Assembly (NCBI GenBank): GCA_035308365.1
Contig: DATGGU010000130.1
Span: 1 to 55,315, forward strand
Direction: 5' to 3'
Origin: PALSA-505 sp035308365
GTDB taxonomy: Bacteria > Actinomycetota > Actinomycetes > Streptosporangiales > Streptosporangiaceae
Length of the DNA stretch: 55,315 nucleotides
Shown here in pieces: positions 54,582 through 55,315 of the stretch (the first letter of the stretch is position 1; every line of letters starts with the position of its first letter). Under the pieces are notes generated by a model that had not been told where the DNA came from, did not search any database, and worked only from the letters and a program-made list of their open reading frames with translations. The translations under genes were made by a program, and so were the position numbers.

Positions 54582-55315
54582 ATGGCAACCACGGGGGCGG
54601 CACTCGATCGCGTTCGCGACCAGGTCAACGAGACGCTCGCCAGGTTCGTGGAGCGGCAGCGCGCGCTGGCCACCGAGATAGCCGGTGAGCTGCTGCCCGC
54701 GATGGACGCCCTGGCCGACGCGCTGACCGGCGGGAAACGGCTGCGCGCGGCCTTCTGCTACTGGGGCTGGCGCGGCGCGGGCGGCAACGACAGCGGCGAG
54801 ATCCTCACCGCCGCGTCGGCGCTCGAACTGCTGCACGCCAGCGCGCTGGTGCACGACGACGTGCTCGACGGCAGCGACACCCGCCGCGGCCGCCCGACGG
54901 TACACCGCCGGTTCGCCGCGCAGCACGCCGCCATGGGCTGGCACGGGCCGGCCGGCAGCTTCGGCACCAGCGTCGCGATCCTGCTCGGCGACCTGCTGCT
55001 CACCTGGACCGATGAGCTGTATCACAGCAGCGGCCTGCCCGATGCGGCGCTGCGCCGTGGCCGTCCCATTCTCGACATCATGCGGACCGAAGTGATGGCC
55101 GGCCAGTACCTCGACCTGCTGGAACAAGCCAGCGCCGGGGTGACGGTGGCGGGCGCGCTGCGGGTCATACGGTTCAAGACCGCGAAGTACACCATCGAGC
55201 GCCCGCTCCATCTCGGCGCCGCCCTGGCCGGCGACGACACCCTGATGGCGGGGTACACCGCCTACGGTATGCCGCTCGGCGCAGCCTTCCAGCTCCGCGA
55301 CGACGTCCTGGGCGT
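54582..55315 (+). CDS. polyprenyl (geranylgeranyl-type) diphosphate synthase, truncated by window edge
   Basis: I translated it from ATG 54582 to the window end, about 244 codons with the C-terminus missing. Family motifs are TGGKRLRAAF, the first aspartate-rich motif HDDVLDGSDTRRGRPTVHRR (DDxxD) and LLGDLLLTW. The second aspartate-rich motif begins at the window edge, FQLRDDVLG. It adds isopentenyl units to allylic diphosphates to build C20 or longer chains. The chain length cannot be set from this part. It is the plus-strand partner of metF across a short promoter region. Confidence 0.93.
   Translation, partial: MATTGAALDRVRDQVNETLARFVERQRALATEIAGELLPAMDALADALTGGKRLRAAFCYWGWRGAGGNDSGEILTAASALELLHASALVHDDVLDGSDTRRGRPTVHRRFAAQHAAMGWHGPAGSFGTSVAILLGDLLLTWTDELYHSSGLPDAALRRGRPILDIMRTEVMAGQYLDLLEQASAGVTVAGALRVIRFKTAKYTIERPLHLGAALAGDDTLMAGYTAYGMPLGAAFQLRDDVLG

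Overview
The window is high-GC DNA from a sporulating, probably filamentous actinobacterium. The evidence is BldD with a cyclic-di-GMP signature, an actinobacterial integration host factor (mIHF), a PriA that has lost its helicase motifs, abundant GTG starts, and a typical actinobacterial gene order. No marker allows a confident genus call.

Layout. (1) 1-11.3 kb, minus strand: housekeeping genes rsmB (partial), fmt, def, a conserved hypothetical, priA, a VapBC-like toxin-antitoxin pair, a DUF4190 membrane protein, metK, coaBC, rpoZ, gmk and mihF. (2) 11.3-12.9 kb: no recognisable gene. (3) 12.9-17 kb, plus strand: a large LuxR-type ATPase regulator and a LuxR-type atypical response regulator. 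(4) 17-38.7 kb: a contractile injection system (eCIS, phage-tail-like) locus. It has a membrane protein with Ig-like domains, a secreted beta-propeller protein and a DUF4255 cap protein. A tightly packed plus-strand operon then encodes sheath, tube, hub chaperone, DUF6760, an eCIS-core (DUF4157) protein, two more gp19-like proteins, a LysM protein, a VgrG-like spike, gp25, baseplate J, tail protein I and a zinc-ribbon membrane protein. A PAAR-like protein and an exported membrane-anchored protein follow. (5) 38.7-39.8 kb: a TauE/SafE permease. (6) 40.1-50.0 kb, minus strand: the pyrimidine operon pyrR-pyrB-pyrC-carA-carB-pyrK-pyrD-pyrF. (7) 50.6-55.3 kb: bldD, a HEPN protein, a MntP-like exporter, a GNAT acetyltransferase, metF and a truncated polyprenyl synthase.

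In many actinobacteria pyrF is followed closely by mihF-gmk-rpoZ-coaBC-metK-priA. Here the two halves of that minus-strand block lie about 29 kb apart, with the injection-system locus between them. The locus encodes sheath, tube, spike and baseplate, but I see no AAA+ ATPase, no tail fibre and no obvious tape-measure protein. It does encode a putative membrane adaptor, with cytosolic zinc ribbons, a long proline linker, one membrane span and an outer discoidin-like domain. This suggests a cytoplasmic particle that docks to the cell's own membrane, as reported for Streptomyces.

Regulatory structures read from the sequence include a PyrR-type RNA hairpin next to the pyrR ribosome-binding site, a perfect 16-bp palindrome at the toxin-antitoxin promoter, a 36-bp near-perfect inverted repeat between the two divergent eCIS accessory genes, a terminator-like hairpin upstream of mihF, and a candidate SOS box upstream of the HEPN gene.
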